Assembly (NCBI GenBank): GCA_029834535.1
Contig: JAQMWT010000314.1
Location: forward strand, 1-64,000
Direction of reading: 5' to 3'
Length of the DNA stretch: 64,000 nucleotides
Source: Chrysophaeum taylorii
Lineage: Eukaryota > Sar > Pelagophyceae > Pelagomonadales > Pelagomonadaceae
The translations under genes and the position numbers were made by a program. The notes beneath the pieces were generated by a model. The model saw nothing but the letters and a program-made list of their open reading frames with translations, ran no database searches and had not been told where the DNA came from. Shown piece by piece: positions 20,301 to 29,301 of the stretch (position 1 is the stretch's first letter; every line of letters begins with the position of its first letter).

Positions 20301-21529
20301 CGAGCTTTATCTCCATTTGCTTCGCTTCCTGGTTGAGGGCGGCGTAATTGTTCTTGAGTTGTCGCATGGCCCGAGGGTCCGATTTCTTCAGTCGGTTCCT
20401 CTCCCGAAACTCGGCCGCCGCCGCAGCCTGTCTCGCCGCCTCGTTCGACTGGGCCTTGGTCGCGTTGAGCTCGTCGATGGCTCGCTGCAGCCTCGCGGCA
20501 TCGCGGTCGCGCTGCTTCTCATTGGAGGCCTGGTGGCGTTCGATGCGGACCTGGAGCCGTGCCTCCCGACGTGCGGCATCCCGGACCTCGTCCTCGTACT
20601 TCCACTTGGCCTCGAGACGCGCCGCGTCTGCCTTGGCGGCCGCCATTTCCGCGGCGAAGGCGTCGGCGTGGGCTTCTTTCGTCTCGCGTTCGGCGGTGAC
20701 AGAGCGAGAGTGCTGAGCCGTCTTGGCCGCCGTGAGCTTGTCGACCGTGCTCCGGAGTTTCGACACCTCCTTCTCGAGCTCCGAGATCCGCACATTCGAG
20801 TCCGACGACGACGACAGTGTGGAGATAACCGATGACCCACTCGATCCAAGCGTCGGACGCGCTGGCCGTCCGGGTGGTAGTCGCCGAATCGGGGGTGTCG
20901 TTCTCCTTGTCGGGCTTGGCCTTGACGTGGGAGAACGGGACGCGGATCTCTCCCTGCTGAATCGTTTTCACGTCGTATGACTCGACCCGACACACAGTGT
21001 TGTTGTAGATTAGGCCCAGGACAACGCCGTTGCCGCCCTGGATGTTGTGCCCCGCCGAGAAGTCGTGCTCGATGAGGACCTCGTCCCCGCTGCGGATGGT
21101 TGTCTTGAGAGTCCTAGTTAGCGACGCGGAGATCCGGGCGAGAACGGCCTTCGCGCCCTTCGTCGTGTGTAGCTTGCTCGGGGTGAAGTCGTCCCGGCAC
21201 ATTTTCGAGCACACGTAGAACTTGTCGGGCAGCTCGCCCTCGATATTCAGGAGTCGCTCCAGGTCGAGCGGCTGGCCCCTGGCCGTCTCGTCGGCGTCGA
21301 GCCTCGCTACGCAGCACACGCACTCTCCCCTCAAGAGGTTTTTTCGCCGTTGACGTTTGGCAGCGGGTTTTTTCGACACTTTCGTCAACTCAGCCGAGAC
21401 CGAAGGGTCCACAGGGGTTACAGAAGGACCCGGGGCCGACTCTTTGCTCGTTTCGGCCGATTCCATGGGCGGAACGCCGATTTTGTGATTTTGCAGGCTA
21501 TGTTTGAAACATAGCCTGAGACAATCCAC
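17324..21529 (-). CDS. T1 candidate transposase, probably four exons
   Basis: Four consecutive frames join if short introns are removed: 20779-20836 (58 nt, least certain), 19445-19481 (37 nt, GTACGT...GAGCAG) and 18596-18644 (49 nt, GTAGTC...AACCAG). Joining at the 37 nt intron gives CQRHLGNTWLDGG, a block I know from uncharacterised protist proteins. Regions from the N terminus: Cys motif CVCC...VCSKMC (about 70-110), a barrel-like segment from SGDEVLIEHDFSAGHNIQGG, a long coiled coil from LEKEVSKLRSTVDKL, a core with DRYGKGFGTPL, GTRQDACTNAAW and FLENASYAP, and a Tudor-like barrel VGSRVEVLWELSGHPGCYW ... GWIFVSYDDGFSGWL, ending in an acidic tail. Start is at 21529 or 21466. Size is about 1300 residues. 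Transposase function is inferred from the TIRs. Confidence 0.7.
18596..18644 (-). other. Predicted 49 nt intron in T1
   Basis: GT at the 5' side and CAG at the 3' side on the minus strand. Removal restores the frame from RRTFEG to TSELRRAFDGARR. The decayed copy T2 has a 44 nt counterpart whose removal also restores frame, although its donor is now GC. Confidence 0.6.
19445..19481 (-). other. Predicted 37 nt intron in T1
   Basis: Begins GTACGTCGTG and ends TTGTTGAGCAG on the minus strand. Splicing fuses QRHLG to NTWLDGGAAEE and removes the frame break. Confidence 0.7.
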
Positions 21530-21685
21530 TTTTGAATGAGGGTTTCTCGTTTGGTGTTCGAAATGTAGGCTAGGGCCTAGTTTTGAGCTTTCTTATCCGA
21601 CCCTGTTACTGGGACCAGGTGAACTTACTGGGGTTAGAGATTTGGACTAGGTGAACTTACTGGCGAACTTACTGGCCTGCACTTG

Positions 21686-22678
21686 TCTAGCACGTAAAAA
21701 GAAAATACGGAAGACTGACAGGACGCGGACTCCTTCATGCTCCCCACACACACCCCCCTCTTAGCAGTCGACATTTAAAGGCACTCAACCAAAGGTAGGG
21801 CCGGATAAGAAAACGAGACTAGCCCGCGCCGCAACGACGGGTCCTACAACGCGTGGGCTTTTTCCTTTTTTTGCGTGAGGGGACGAAAGGATGCCGACTT
21901 CACTATGGGGACTAGTTCCATCGCGACGATCTCGCGGCGTGGCGGCACATACTGCATGAGTACAAATGAACATAGCTCAGCGATCCGTTGAGTATGTCTT
22001 TAAATGTCGACTGCTAAGAGGGGGGTGTGTGTGGGGCGAGAGAAAGGGATGACATCACTAGGAAACTGTGACATCACAAGGAAAGTAAGCAAAGGCGTCC
22101 CGTTGAACGGGTACAAGCCTTAAGGAGTGGGGGTAAGCCTTAGCGAGCAGGAGTTGCCGCCAGCTGCACCGACTTCGACATACTGGAGGCCTGCTAGAAG
22201 TGGGGTTTGTGCGTAAACTCAAAGGTTAGCGAGCGTGCGCTGATCAAAGCAGCTTAGATTGGCGGGGGTGAGAGCGTCGAGCTGAAATGAGAGTGGGGTG
22301 GGAGGGTGTAAGGGGTGCAAGGTGTAAGTAAGGACGGCAGGGCTTAAGCCTCACCGTCCGGGCGCCGCCAGGGGCCCCGCAGCCGAGAGACGCAGGGGCC
22401 GTTGGCGTTTCTGTAAGCGTCTTGGCGTTCCCTGAAGTGCGCCTGTGCGCAATGCCGTTGCCGGAGGTGGGGTTTAGGAGTAAACTCAAAGGTTAGCGAA
22501 CGTGCGCTGATGAAAGCAGGTTTGATTGGCGGGGGTGAGAGCGTCGAGCTGAAATGAGAGTGCGGCGGGAGGGTGTAAGGTGTAAGTAAGGTTAGGAGTA
22601 AACTGAAAGGTTAGCGAACATGCGCTGATCAAAGCAGCTTAGATTGCCATCTGATTGGAAGTGGGGTTTAGGAGTAAA
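21686..22678. other. Mixed repeat region without genes
   Basis: Holds the right flank of H1 (21686-21720), a LINE-alpha tail piece (21735-21778), a T1-like end fragment (21797 on), another tail piece (22000-22035), and three irregular repeats of the unit containing AACTCAAAGGTTAGCGA and GATCAAAGCAGCTTAGATTG (22196-22330, 22470-22585, 22590-22670). The latter unit also occurs at 16790 and, inverted, at 22830 and 23940. No coding signal. Confidence 0.7.
21796..21960 (+). mobile_element. T1-type end fragment
   Basis: Starts TAGGGCCGGATAAG, one base different from the T1 left TIR, and continues with a diverged version of the T1 subterminal sequence (CCCGCGCCG, GGGCTTTTT, GCCGA). No gene follows, so it is a truncated or non-autonomous relative. 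Confidence 0.65.
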
Positions 22679-23749
22679 CAAGTGCAGGCCAGTAAGTTCA
22701 CCTAGTCCCAATCTCTAACCCCAGTAAGTTCACCTAGTCCCTATCTCTAACCCCAGTAAGTTCACCTGGTCCCAGTAAGTTTCATATAAGTTCACCTGGC
22801 CAGGAAGTTCACCTAGCTCACACCAACTCCTTTGAGCTCGTCGCTCTCGCCTCCGCCAATCTAAGCTGCTTTGATCCGCACGCGCCGCTAGCCTTTGCGT
22901 TCACTCTAAAAACCCTTTACTCTAAAAACCCCAGTAAGTTCACTTGGTCCCAGTAAGTTCACCTGGTCACTTAGTTCACCTAGTCCCAATCTCAAACCCC
23001 AGTAAGTTCACCTGGCCCAGTAAGCTCACCTACAGTGCGCGTGTAGACGCCGGGAGGGGGCTTATCGGTATTGCGCAGGACGCGTGGGGTAGGGTGGAGT
23101 CGTCGACCCGGAAGAGGATAACCTCGGGGTTGCCGATCGACAGAGAGCCACGTAGAGCTGGACGTGACAGAAGACGGGCTTGTGGGCAAGAGGACGCCGA
23201 CCTCGCGGGGCGTCTGGCCCTGGCTCTTGTTGATCGTTTGGCGTCGGCGGGCCTTAAGGGATACAGGTTGGAGGAGCCTCGGTGACAACGACACGATCGA
23301 TCATGTATCTGGTACCGTTGCAGTGGCCGTGCGACGGGTCGAGGTTGCGAAGACTTTAAGCTCGCGATCAAAGTCAGCATGCCGTTGGTTGTCAGGGAGT
23401 TCAAAACTCGACTGTAAAGAGCGAGGCGTCGTCTTCCGACCCAGCATAGTCAGCCGAAAAGAACTCCGACGCCTCGTCTCCGGGAAAAAAAGGCCGCGGT
23501 CATGCGCGCGTTGTCAGCATCGACAACATCGTTTCGACGGGGCGTGAGAATGGCGCGCTGAAAGAGCCGCCGCGGGTCGTGGAAATAGTCTGCGAGGTCG
23601 CCGTAGACGGCTTGGAGGATCACTGTCTGTGGCTCGCGCGCCTACCTGATCCTTACTTTCGCGCCTACCTGATCCTTACCCTAAATCGAGGGACAAACAA
23701 ACAAACAAACAGACAGACAGACAGACAAACATCTGTCGATTAGTAGTTA
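22679..23749 (-). mobile_element. Helitron remnant H2
   Basis: On the minus strand it starts TAACTACTAATCGACAGATG (ending at 23749 on the plus strand) and ends GGCCTGCACTTG (22679). It contains the 3' repeat array (22685-23035) and the helicase C-terminus (23040-23640). It abuts H3 with no intervening base. Confidence 0.8.
23035..23640 (-). pseudogene. Helitron helicase C-terminus (H2)
   Basis: The minus frames contain INKSQGQTPREVGVLL (23294-22992 frame) and FNSLTTNGMLTLIA (23404-23030 frame). Compared with H1, the VFCHVQLYVALCR segment is damaged. No upstream helicase motifs are present. Confidence 0.8.
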
Positions 23750-24844
23750 CAAGTGCAGGCCAGTAAGTTCACCTACTCCCAATCAAGTGCAGGCCAGTAA
23801 GTTCGCCAGTAAGTTCACCTGGTCCCAATCTCTAACCCCAGTAAGTTCACCTGGTCCCAGTAAGTTCACCTAGTCCCAATCTCTAACCCCAGTAAGTTCC
23901 GCGTAAGCCCACTCGTGCTCACATCCACTCACCCCACTCTCATTCGAGCTCGTCGCTCTCACCTCCGCCAATCTAAGCTGCTTTGATCCGTACACGCCGC
24001 TAGCCTTTGCGTTCACTCTAAAAACCCCAGTAAGTTCACTTGGTCCCAGTAAGTTCACCTGGTCACTAAGTTCACCTAGTCCCAATCTCAAACCCCAGTA
24101 AGTTCACCTGGTCCCAGTAAGTTCACCTACAGTGCGCGTGTAGACGCCGGGAGGGGCTTATCGGTATTGCGCAGCACGTGTGGGGTAGGGTGGAGTCGTC
24201 GACTCAGAAGAGGATATCCTCGGGGTTGCCGATCGACAGAGAGCCACGTAGAGCTGGACGTGGCAGAAGACGGGCTTCGCCAAGAGGACGCCGACCTCGC
24301 GGGGCGTCTGGCCCTGGCTCTTGGTGATCGTTTGGCGTCGGCGGGCCTTACGGGATACAGGTTGGAGGAGCCTCGGTGACAACGACACGATCGATCATGT
24401 ATCTGGTACTGTTGCAGTGGCCGTGCGACGGGTCGAGGTTGCGAAGACTTTAAGCTCGCGATCAAAGTCAGCATGCCGTTGGTTGTCGGGGAGTTGAAAA
24501 CTCGACTCTTGAGAGCGAGGCGTCGTCTTCCGACTCAGCCTAGTCAGCCGAAAAGAACTCCGACGCCTCGTCTTTGGGGAAAAAAGGCCGCGGTCATGCG
24601 CGCGTTGTCAGCATCGACAACATCGTTTCGACGGGGCGTGAGAATGGCGCGCTGAAAGAGCCGCCGCGGGTCGTGGAAATAGTCTGCGAGGTCGCCGTAG
24701 ACGGCTTGGTGGATCACTACTGTCTGGTTCTCGCGCCTACCTGATCCTTATTCTCACGCCTACCTGATCCTTACCCTAAATCGAGGGACAAACAAACAAA
24801 CAAACAAACAAACAGACAGACAAACATCTGTCGATTAGTAGTTA
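23750..24844 (-). mobile_element. Helitron remnant H3, tandem with H2
   Basis: Same termini as H2: CAAGTGCAGGCC at 23750 and TCGATTAGTAGTTA ending at 24844. It carries the repeat array (23750-24125) and a helicase C-terminus. Its internal TTTGTTTG run and the CTCGATTTAGGGTAAGGATC block match H2. Confidence 0.8.
24125..24720 (-). pseudogene. Helitron helicase C-terminus (H3)
   Basis: The minus frame 24388-24158 has TITKSQGQTPREVGVLLAKP followed by VFCHVQLYVALCRS. A second frame holds SLKSSQPRPVARPLQQYQ-type shadow sequence and the upstream FNSPTTNGMLTLIA block. This is the best preserved VFCHVQLYVAL motif after H1. Confidence 0.8.
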
Positions 24845-24869
24845 GGAAGAAAGACTCAAATGTTAGCGA

Positions 24870-25313
24870 ATGGAAGTGGGGTTAGAGGTGAACTTATTAC
24901 TGGCGTGCGCACTTCTGTTACTATTTCGAACGCTAACAAGTGGAACGCAGGAAAACCCAAGCGAGCAGACGAACAAGCCAAGCCTGTGCAACGCGACTCT
25001 GATGGTCTTCAAGCTCGTGTCCGACGAGGCGTTCGAGAGTGGCGCACGGTGTATTGCCGATCGCCTCGGCGACGTCGGCGAGAATTTCAACAACCAACTC
25101 GAAAACATTGCCAAGACTGGCCTCACCAGTCTTGGCAATAACATCTCCAACGGCATCAAGACTGGCCTCGCAGACGTCTCCGTCGGCATCAAGACTGGCC
25201 TCACTAGCGTCGGCGTCGGCCTCGCCATCATTGGCCTCGCTATTTTCGCGAGCTCCATCATCAACTCTCGCGATCGCGGCGGTCGCGACGACGCTCGCGG
25301 CCGCGTTCGTTAG
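24870..25313 (+). CDS. Small hypothetical protein with two hydrophobic segments
   Basis: 147 codons. The N terminus has a hydrophobic stretch VNLLLACALLLLF, signal-peptide-like. The middle is a helical region (FNNQLENIAKTGLTSLGNNI) with a repeated G-I-K-T-G-L-x-x-V motif, followed by VGVGLAIIGLAIFASSII, a likely membrane helix, and an Arg/Asp-rich tail. The nucleotide sequence CAAGACTGGCCTC is repeated three times. It might be one exon of a longer gene; splice sites were not resolved. I recognise no family. Confidence 0.4.
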   Translation: MEVGLEVNLLLACALLLLFRTLTSGTQENPSEQTNKPSLCNATLMVFKLVSDEAFESGARCIADRLGDVGENFNNQLENIAKTGLTSLGNNISNGIKTGLADVSVGIKTGLTSVGVGLAIIGLAIFASSIINSRDRGGRDDARGRVR

Positions 25314-25741
25314 CGACGCTCCGAAAGCGTCCGCGCCATCGTCAAAAGACGAGGCGAACATTCCGTCGCCGCGCGTACCGCACCTCACCCCTCCTTATTC
25401 CGGCGCTAGAGTGTCCTCGCTGGCACGTCATCTAAGACTAAGTACCATTGTCATTGCAGGAAAACAATCGCCCTATTGGCATATGCAAACCTGCGTTAAA
25501 CATTTGGCTCTGACTCTGGAGCCACCCACTTATAATAAGAAGCACTGACCCGCGCTGGAGTCCAGTGGCCCCTTGCTGTTACAACTTTCGGACGACAAGA
25601 GTCGAGCGCACGTTGTTGCGTGGGCCGCAGGTCGCAAAGTTTGGAAATCGGCTAGTATTAAAAACGAGCTCAAGAAGGTTAGTTGACACAACGGGCAGGG
25701 CGACCTGTTCGAGAAGTAGACCGAAACGAAGGCGGCATTGG
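25314..25741 (+). other. Spacer, nothing recognised
   Basis: The open frame 25039-25548 overlaps the membrane ORF in another frame and has low-complexity Ser/Ala content. No element ends are seen before the CAAA array starts. Confidence 0.5.
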
Positions 25742-25742
25742 A

Positions 25743-26000
25743 AACAAACAAACAAACAAACAAACAAACAAACAAACAAACAAACAAACAAACAAACAAA
25801 CAAACAAACAAACAAACAAACAAACAAACAAACAAACAAACAAACAAACAAACAAACAAACAAACAAACAAACAAACAAACAAACAAACAAACAAACAAA
25901 CAAACAAACAAACAAACAAACAAACAAACAAACAAACAAACAAACAAACAAACAAACAAACAAACAAACAAACAAACAAACAAACAAACAAACAAACAAA
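25743..26000 (+). repeat. 0.26 kb pure (CAAA)n array
   Basis: Uninterrupted AAAC units, without the AAAG variants of the 1643-2335 array. The right flank is shared with that array, the left flank is not, so it marks the duplication edge. Confidence 0.92.
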
Positions 26001-26644
26001 CCGGCTGGCGCCTCACTGTGTTCCAACAGAGCTCGTGGCTCCCTCCGCCGCCGCCGCCTCGAAGTCGGCCGCCGTTGCCCTTCTCAGGTGAAAGAGTCGC
26101 GGTCCACGGTAGGACTGAGCAGCTTAGAGAGCGAGCTCAATCTCACTCGCTGCACAAGCTTGCTTTAGCATCGCTAAAAAGTGTTTTTTTCGACAAGAAT
26201 ATGTAGTCGTGTTACCCCTCGATCGTCGGCTCTTTGCAATGAAACTCTTAAATAAGATAATGCCACTCCAAGGCTGCTGCATGGCACCACGCATTTGTTT
26301 GCTACACATCTTGGCCGGTTCGATTTGGCGACATTCGCGAATGAATCTCAACAAGCACACCCCCAAAATTAATTAATGACGGGGGAAAAAAGCGACGTCG
26401 AAGTTTTACCAGTTGTTATTGCCGTGTTGTTTGTTTGTTTGTTTGTTTGTTTGTTTGTTTGTTTATTCCCATAGTACAGGAAAATCGTCTTTATTTTTAT
26501 GCAGCTGGGCGACGTCGCCGTCGACCTCGTTGACCGCAGCAGACCCCTCCGGTCAGGTATCACAGGGCCTCGGCCCATGGAAGATGGTGGCACGTGCGCG
26601 GGACTGCCTTAAGTAGGTTGTGGAATTATTACATAAGTCAATTA

Positions 26645-26739
26645 GCTCGTTCGTCGTTCTGAACCGCCGCCGCCGCCGCCGCTGCCATTTTTTTTTTTGG
26701 AGAGGACGCGGCGGGTGGAGGAGATTCGTCTTGGGCGGC

Positions 26740-26771
<32 letters not shown>

Positions 26772-27660
26772 CTAAGGTGCGCGCGGCGTGGAAGCCCTTG
26801 GACATGGACAATTTTGTGATTTCGCGGAGGCAGCTTGTCGCGTAGCTTCTCGGCGGCAAGTCGAATTCGAGGACGAGGGCGGATTGCGAAGGCTCGACGC
26901 GACAGCCTTTTTTTAGGGTGGTTCATCAACATCGCGGAGTTTATCGAGGTCGGTTTTGATGAGCTGTTCTGCCTTGGAATTATAGGGAACGAGGCGCCAG
27001 CGGAGGTTGGAGGGCTTCACGAAGAGGGGACGATAGGCGCCGGCGAAGGAAGCCTCGGGCGTGGCGGCGCGCGCGTAGTCGTCTCGGACGGCGGCGCGCG
27101 CGAGGGCCTCCGTGGCGCCCTCGAAGGTAGGATAGGTGATCGCACGGCCGGGCAGCGGGAGAACGACGTCCCAGTGCGCGTAGCTCTCGGGATCCGCGAC
27201 CACTCGGACGCCGTCCGCCGACGTCAGGTCGGCAGTGAGACCGGTGGAATTCGCGAGAACCAGGTCACCAGGGACGACCGCAACGCCACGACGGTTGATA
27301 CGCTCAGAGGCCAGCGTGTGTTCCAGGCGAGGCTCTGGTGAGCGTGGAGATACACGAGCCTGAGGTTCTTGGGCACGGCAGGGTGAAATGCGCTGGAAAA
27401 ATCCGCCGGCGCCTTGGCGAGTTTATCCAGAACCTGTTTCTCGACTCTGAGGGTCCGGGGCATCGCCTTCGGGGCTGTCTCGAGGTCGCCGCGGGCGTAC
27501 GCGGCCTTGGCCTCGGCCGCCGGTGCGCTCTCGCCATCGCGAGGCGCGAGAATCAGGTCGACGCAAGCTCGCCAATCGCCCGAGAGGAGGGCCTCGCCAA
27601 TTCGAGTATTCGAGCCAGAACAGCCAAACCGCTGGAGTCCAAAAAAAGTTCCGCACCACG
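26645..27660 (-). pseudogene. PUS7/TruD-type fragment (copy 2)
   Basis: Same blocks as copy 1 (FGLQRFGCSGSN, NLRLVYLHAHQSLAWNT, AYRPLFVKPSNLRWRLVPY). There is an extra frameshift near 27315 (GTGTGTTCC, two bases more than copy 1), and the A-tract after DVDEPP is one base shorter (A7), adding a frameshift to the stop. The C-terminal alanine run is longer (about 11 Ala versus 8), through GCT/GCA unit gain. Confidence 0.8.
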
Positions 27661-27721
27661 TCACGGCCTCGCACGGCTTAGGTTGAAAAAAAAAACCGAA
27701 AAAAAAAGTTAGAAAGGGGGG

Positions 27722-27810
27722 GTTTGTGGGGTATGAGGGATGTGCCTGACGGGCGGAGATAAGTACGCGGGACCTAGTCGGGGTCATCGCCGAGGCGTGG
27801 GGCAGGCGAA
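27722..27810 (-). repeat. Internal LINE-alpha piece
   Basis: From GTTTGTGGGGTATGAGGGAT to GCGTGGGGCAGGCGAAGAG, matching 61430-61520. It lacks both the ATTTAAA end and a tail. It sits within a G-run that copy 1 shows uninterrupted, so it looks like a template-switch or repair insertion and not an ordinary LINE integration. Confidence 0.7.
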
Positions 27811-27848
27811 GAGAAAAAGGGGGGGAGGGGGAGGAGTGCTGCTGGTGA

Positions 27849-28298
27849 ATACGACCAGCTCGTTTTAGCTTCCCTGCGACTCTCGCGGCATACGGTGTGG
27901 CGCAGACGATCACTCTCGCGTCCGTCCTCGAGCGCGCGCATCGCGTCCTCGTCGCTGGCGTGCGCTTCTCCTAGTTGTTTGTCGCGCCTTGCGACGTGGC
28001 GCAGACGATCAGCCTCGCGTTCGTCCTCGAGCGCGCGCTTCTTCCAGACGATCATCACGCCACTCTGCAATTGCAATACGCTTGGCCTCGCGTTGACGCT
28101 CAAGCAGCATCGCCGCATCCTCGTCGCCGGCGGCAAGAGCTTCACGACGAGCGGCCCGCAATCGCCCCATCTTGTCGCGACGGACCGCACGTTCGCGCTC
28201 GAGAAAGCGATCGTCTCGAACACGCCACAAGCGCTTCCACGCATCAGCAGCGCGCTTGTACACTTTCTCTTCGCCATTCCACTCCTGGGCGAGGACAC
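27849..28298 (-). pseudogene. Hypothetical charged protein fragment (duplication copy 2)
   Basis: Same two-frame structure as 9447-9896, with a few substitutions (V to A, K to E, T to A) and no new stop codons in the helical frames. The shared frame break predates the duplication or is an unrecognised splice. Confidence 0.45.
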
Positions 28299-28719
28299 TC
28301 GAGTACTAGTTCCTTTTCAAAGGAACTTGCGCCTCTTTCGTTTTCCCGCACGATCTCCCGCCTCGCCGAGCGCCGGACGGTTCCTCTCGTCATCCCGGGC
28401 CGCGCGGCGGTCCGCCGTCGCTCTCCACGAAGGGGCGAGAGCCATGACGCGGTGTACCGCGAGAAAAGACGGAAGACGTCATAAGCAGTCTTGCGTCCTA
28501 TAGGTAATTTCTCTTTCTAGCACGTAAAAAGAAAATACGGAACGCATAATTAATCACCCGAAGAGCTTTGGGAAACACCCTCTTTTCGAGAGGGCTAGTT
28601 TTTCAACCAAAGGATTTGTTTTCGCCAGTTGTCCGATTTAGAGCGAGAGAGTACCAGGTCGTCAGAATGTTGAATTATGGAGTACCTAGACCACGGCCGT
28701 ACATGAACTGCGGGGGCCA

Positions 28720-28851
28720 GCGGGGACGTTACAACTACCACGCAATTACTGTGACAACATTGATGAGCTTTTGAATACGTTATTGCACTCTGTGGACATT
28801 ATTACTACACGTGCTTCTGACGATAATACCGAAGTACTCCGACTTGAGTGG

Positions 28852-28854
<3 letters not shown>
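28720..28854 (+). pseudogene. Element B 5' coding remnant
   Basis: The frame ending EVLRLEWN runs up to the LINE-beta insertion and resumes at 29287 (KAYLTMT). Element C has ILSMLEWNQTN at the equivalent place, so element B sequence extends left of the LINE insertion. The same stretch is at 10330-10457. Confidence 0.5.
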
Positions 28855-28899
<45 letters not shown>

Positions 28900-29275
28900 T
28901 CAGACCTCTCCCGAGCATGGGAGCTAGGCCGGACAGGCAGGAGCCGATCCGGAATCACAGAGGAAAATCACGCAGTTGGGGCTGAGGCGAGGGACGAGGA
29001 CTCGTTGATGACGGACCGCCACTGCGCGCGGTCTTGTGCGAAGTCGTGCAAAAGCGTCGCAGGCCGCAAACGTGTTGGTCCACGAACAATCGACCTGTCC
29101 GTCGCGTTCTGCCCAACCGAGCGAACCCCATCCCAGCGCGGACTTTCCGGGTGCTAACCGGCCAGCCCGGGAGGCGAGCAGGCACCGTCTCACTCCGGGA
29201 CGGCCGGGGCCGCCGCAGGGAGCAAGCGTGTTAGGCGCCGTCCTCCATCGCAACCAACGGTTAGCGATCGCAGGG
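28855..29275 (-). mobile_element. LINE-beta 3' fragment (copy L2) in element B
   Basis: About ten CTAA units at the left, then the same 3' region as L1. Flanked by an 11 bp target duplication TTGAGTGGAAC (28844-28854 and 29276-29286). Removing it restores the LEWNKAYLT reading frame of element B. Confidence 0.8.
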
Positions 29276-29301
29276 TTGAGTGGAACAAGGCGTATTTAAC
29301 A

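Larger units (their letters stand above)
16946..21605 (-). mobile_element. T1: TIR DNA transposon, 4.66 kb
   Basis: The left end TAGGGTCGGATAAG (16946-16959) and right end CTTATCCGACCCTG (21592-21605) are inverted repeats matching at 13 of 14 bases. TTACTGG flanks both ends (16939-16945 and 21606-21612) and looks like a 7 bp target duplication, though the target is itself repetitive. It carries one large minus-strand gene. CAGGG/TAGGG termini recall hAT elements (8 bp duplication), but the protein is not a recognisable hAT transposase. Confidence 0.8.
15823..21685 (+). mobile_element. Helitron remnant H1 (interrupted by T1)
   Basis: Starts TAACTACTAATCGACAGATG and ends GGCCTGCACTTG, the termini shared with H2 and H3. 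It carries a Helitron helicase C-terminus (16069-16661) and a 3' array of GTGAACTTACTGGGACCAG-type repeats. T1 (16946-21605) is inserted in that array. LINE-alpha tail pieces lie at 15868-16025. The empty target sequence CTCTTTCTAGCACG is present at about 28510. Confidence 0.75.
26003..29275. other. Segmental duplication, copy 2
   Basis: Collinear with 2336-4007 plus 9374-10862. It keeps the intact pre-insertion sequence CACGGCTTAGGTTG at about 27675-27688 where Copia-1 is inserted in copy 1. Confidence 0.9.

Noticed and set aside
17687-20835. Long plus-strand frames opposite T1 (438 and 504 codons)
   Set aside because: Mirror frames of GC-rich minus-strand coding; the minus frames carry recognisable domains and consistent splice joins.
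22680-24125. Regularly spaced CAGTAAGTTCACC repeats, considered as a CRISPR array
   Set aside because: Spacing and unit length are irregular, spacers are themselves repeated, and the region is eukaryotic Helitron DNA.
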